Of a DNA stretch of 6,568 bases, positions 5,907-6,568 are shown in pieces. Position numbers and translations under genes: made by a program. The notes beneath the pieces were generated by a model, which made no database searches, had not been told where the DNA came from, and worked only from the letters and a program-made list of their open reading frames with translations. Origin of the DNA: CAUPWF01 sp964369425 (GTDB taxonomy: Bacteria; Bacillota; Clostridia; Lachnospirales; Lachnospiraceae); NCBI GenBank assembly GCA_964369425.1, contig CAYJGW010000091.1, forward strand, positions 1 to 6,568. The letters run 5' to 3'. Each line of letters starts with the position of its first letter. Position 1 is the stretch's first letter.

Positions 5907-6568
5907 TAGCTACACTCCTCTAGATAAGCATTCACCACTTCTTTGCATTCCCCATCTAATTGTACATGACCTTTGTTAATCCAAATGCCTCTTTTGCACA
6001 ATCTTTCAATGTTACCAAGACTATGGGTTACAATTACAATTGTCGTGTCACTATCTCTTAATTCTTCTAACTTCGCAAAACACTTGTCTTGAAAGTGTTG
6101 GTCTCCAACCGCTAATATTTCATCAATCAATAATATTTCTGCATCTACATTAATCGCCACACTGAATGCAAGTCTCATATACATTCCTGAAGAATACGTG
6201 CGGACTGGCAAATCAATATTTGGACCCAACTCACTAAATTCAATGATATCATCTACTCTTTTTTCTATTTCTTCTCTTGTCAATCCAAAAATTGACGCAT
6301 TGAAATAGATGTTTTCTCTTCCTGAAAAATCCGGATGAAATCCTGCCCCAAGTTCAAGTAAGCTAGTCAATTTTCCAAATGTTTTTAACTCCCCTTTATT
6401 TGGGTAAATAATTTTTGTCATCAATTTCAAAAGCGTTGACTTTCCACTCCCATTCACTCCGATAAGTGCAACTGTCTCACCTTTATAAATTTCTAGATTT
6501 ATATCCTCAAGAACCTTTTTATATTGAACTTTATTCTTATTCCCCCAAACGAGACGCTCTTTCATTGT
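5906..6568 (-). CDS. wzt: ABC transporter ATPase for polysaccharide export (Wzt-like), 5' end cut by window
   Basis: This ATPase drives the Wzm-like permease encoded next to it. Counting from the first in-window Met, it has Walker A GVNGSGKST (36-44) and the ELGAGFHPDFSGREN stretch (71-85) typical of Wzt/KpsT/TagH proteins. The signature YSSGM (124-128), Walker B ILLIDE (144-149) with catalytic Glu149, LAVGD (151-155) and the switch His181 follow. That Met at 6565 is not the true start. The frame stays open to the edge (one more codon, Thr), and MKERLVWGNKNK aligns with the internal TLKERL-type segment of relatives. Roughly 20-25 N-terminal residues, including the first beta strand, should lie to the right. 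The protein ends about 70 residues after Walker B, so it has no C-terminal carbohydrate-binding domain of the kind that reads a chain-end cap in O8/O9a-type Wzt. Confidence 0.9.
   Translation of the reverse strand, partial: TMKERLVWGNKNKVQYKKVLEDINLEIYKGETVALIGVNGSGKSTLLKLMTKIIYPNKGELKTFGKLTSLLELGAGFHPDFSGRENIYFNASIFGLTREEIEKRVDDIIEFSELGPNIDLPVRTYSSGMYMRLAFSVAINVDAEILLIDEILAVGDQHFQDKCFAKLEELRDSDTTIVIVTHSLGNIERLCKRGIWINKGHVQLDGECKEVVNAYLEECS

Noticed and set aside
1..6568. CRISPR array, tRNA, insertion sequence or toxin-antitoxin genes
   Set aside because: No regularly spaced repeats, cloverleaf-like stretches, transposase motifs or small paired genes were seen. The short gaps between genes leave little room for them.

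Overview
The window reads as the end of a cell-surface polysaccharide gene cluster from a low-GC Gram-positive bacterium. The base composition is strongly AT-rich, ribosome binding sites are of the AGGAG/AAGGA type, and protein style fits the Firmicutes, most plausibly a Clostridia/Lachnospiraceae-like organism. The genus is inference; no marker gene is present. All seven protein genes lie on the minus strand, so the biological order runs from the right edge to the left.

From right to left, the first two genes encode an ABC-type polysaccharide exporter: a short Wzt-like ATPase, cut by the right window edge, and its Wzm-like permease, joined by a TAATG stop/start overlap. After a 113-base gap with a possible internal promoter come three glycosyltransferases: a 594-residue protein with two GT-A modules (the first degenerate), a GT4 retaining-type enzyme, and a GT2 rhamnosyltransferase-like enzyme. 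Last comes a PssD/PssE pair (Alg14-like plus Alg13-like), which together normally form one glycosyltransferase. The likely overall job is to build a glycan on an undecaprenyl-diphosphate lipid inside the cell and export it by the ATP-driven transporter. The initiating phosphosugar transferase, nucleotide-sugar enzymes and any ligase are not in the window and would be expected further right. No sugar identity can be read from this sequence.

The left 190 bases are the most interesting part. They carry two promoters with matching architecture, 96 bases apart, both reading off the left edge. Each has a perfect TTGACA -35 in a shared TTGTTGACAA 10-mer, a 17-base spacer and a TG extended -10. Predicted starts are at G, an A-tract sits directly upstream of the second promoter, and the leader ends in a boxA-like string. 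This looks like the tandem P1/P2 promoter region of a ribosomal RNA operon whose 16S gene would lie just outside the window. The -35 of P1 contains the stop codon of the last polysaccharide gene, and no terminator is visible between the two units.

Three start codons differ from the longest open frames. pssD and pssE are placed at internal ATGs with good ribosome binding sites, and the GT2 gene at an ATG two codons inside a TTG start. I see no CRISPR array, tRNA, insertion sequence or phage gene, and no clear sign of a wholly new system. The glycan cluster is a recognisable type.
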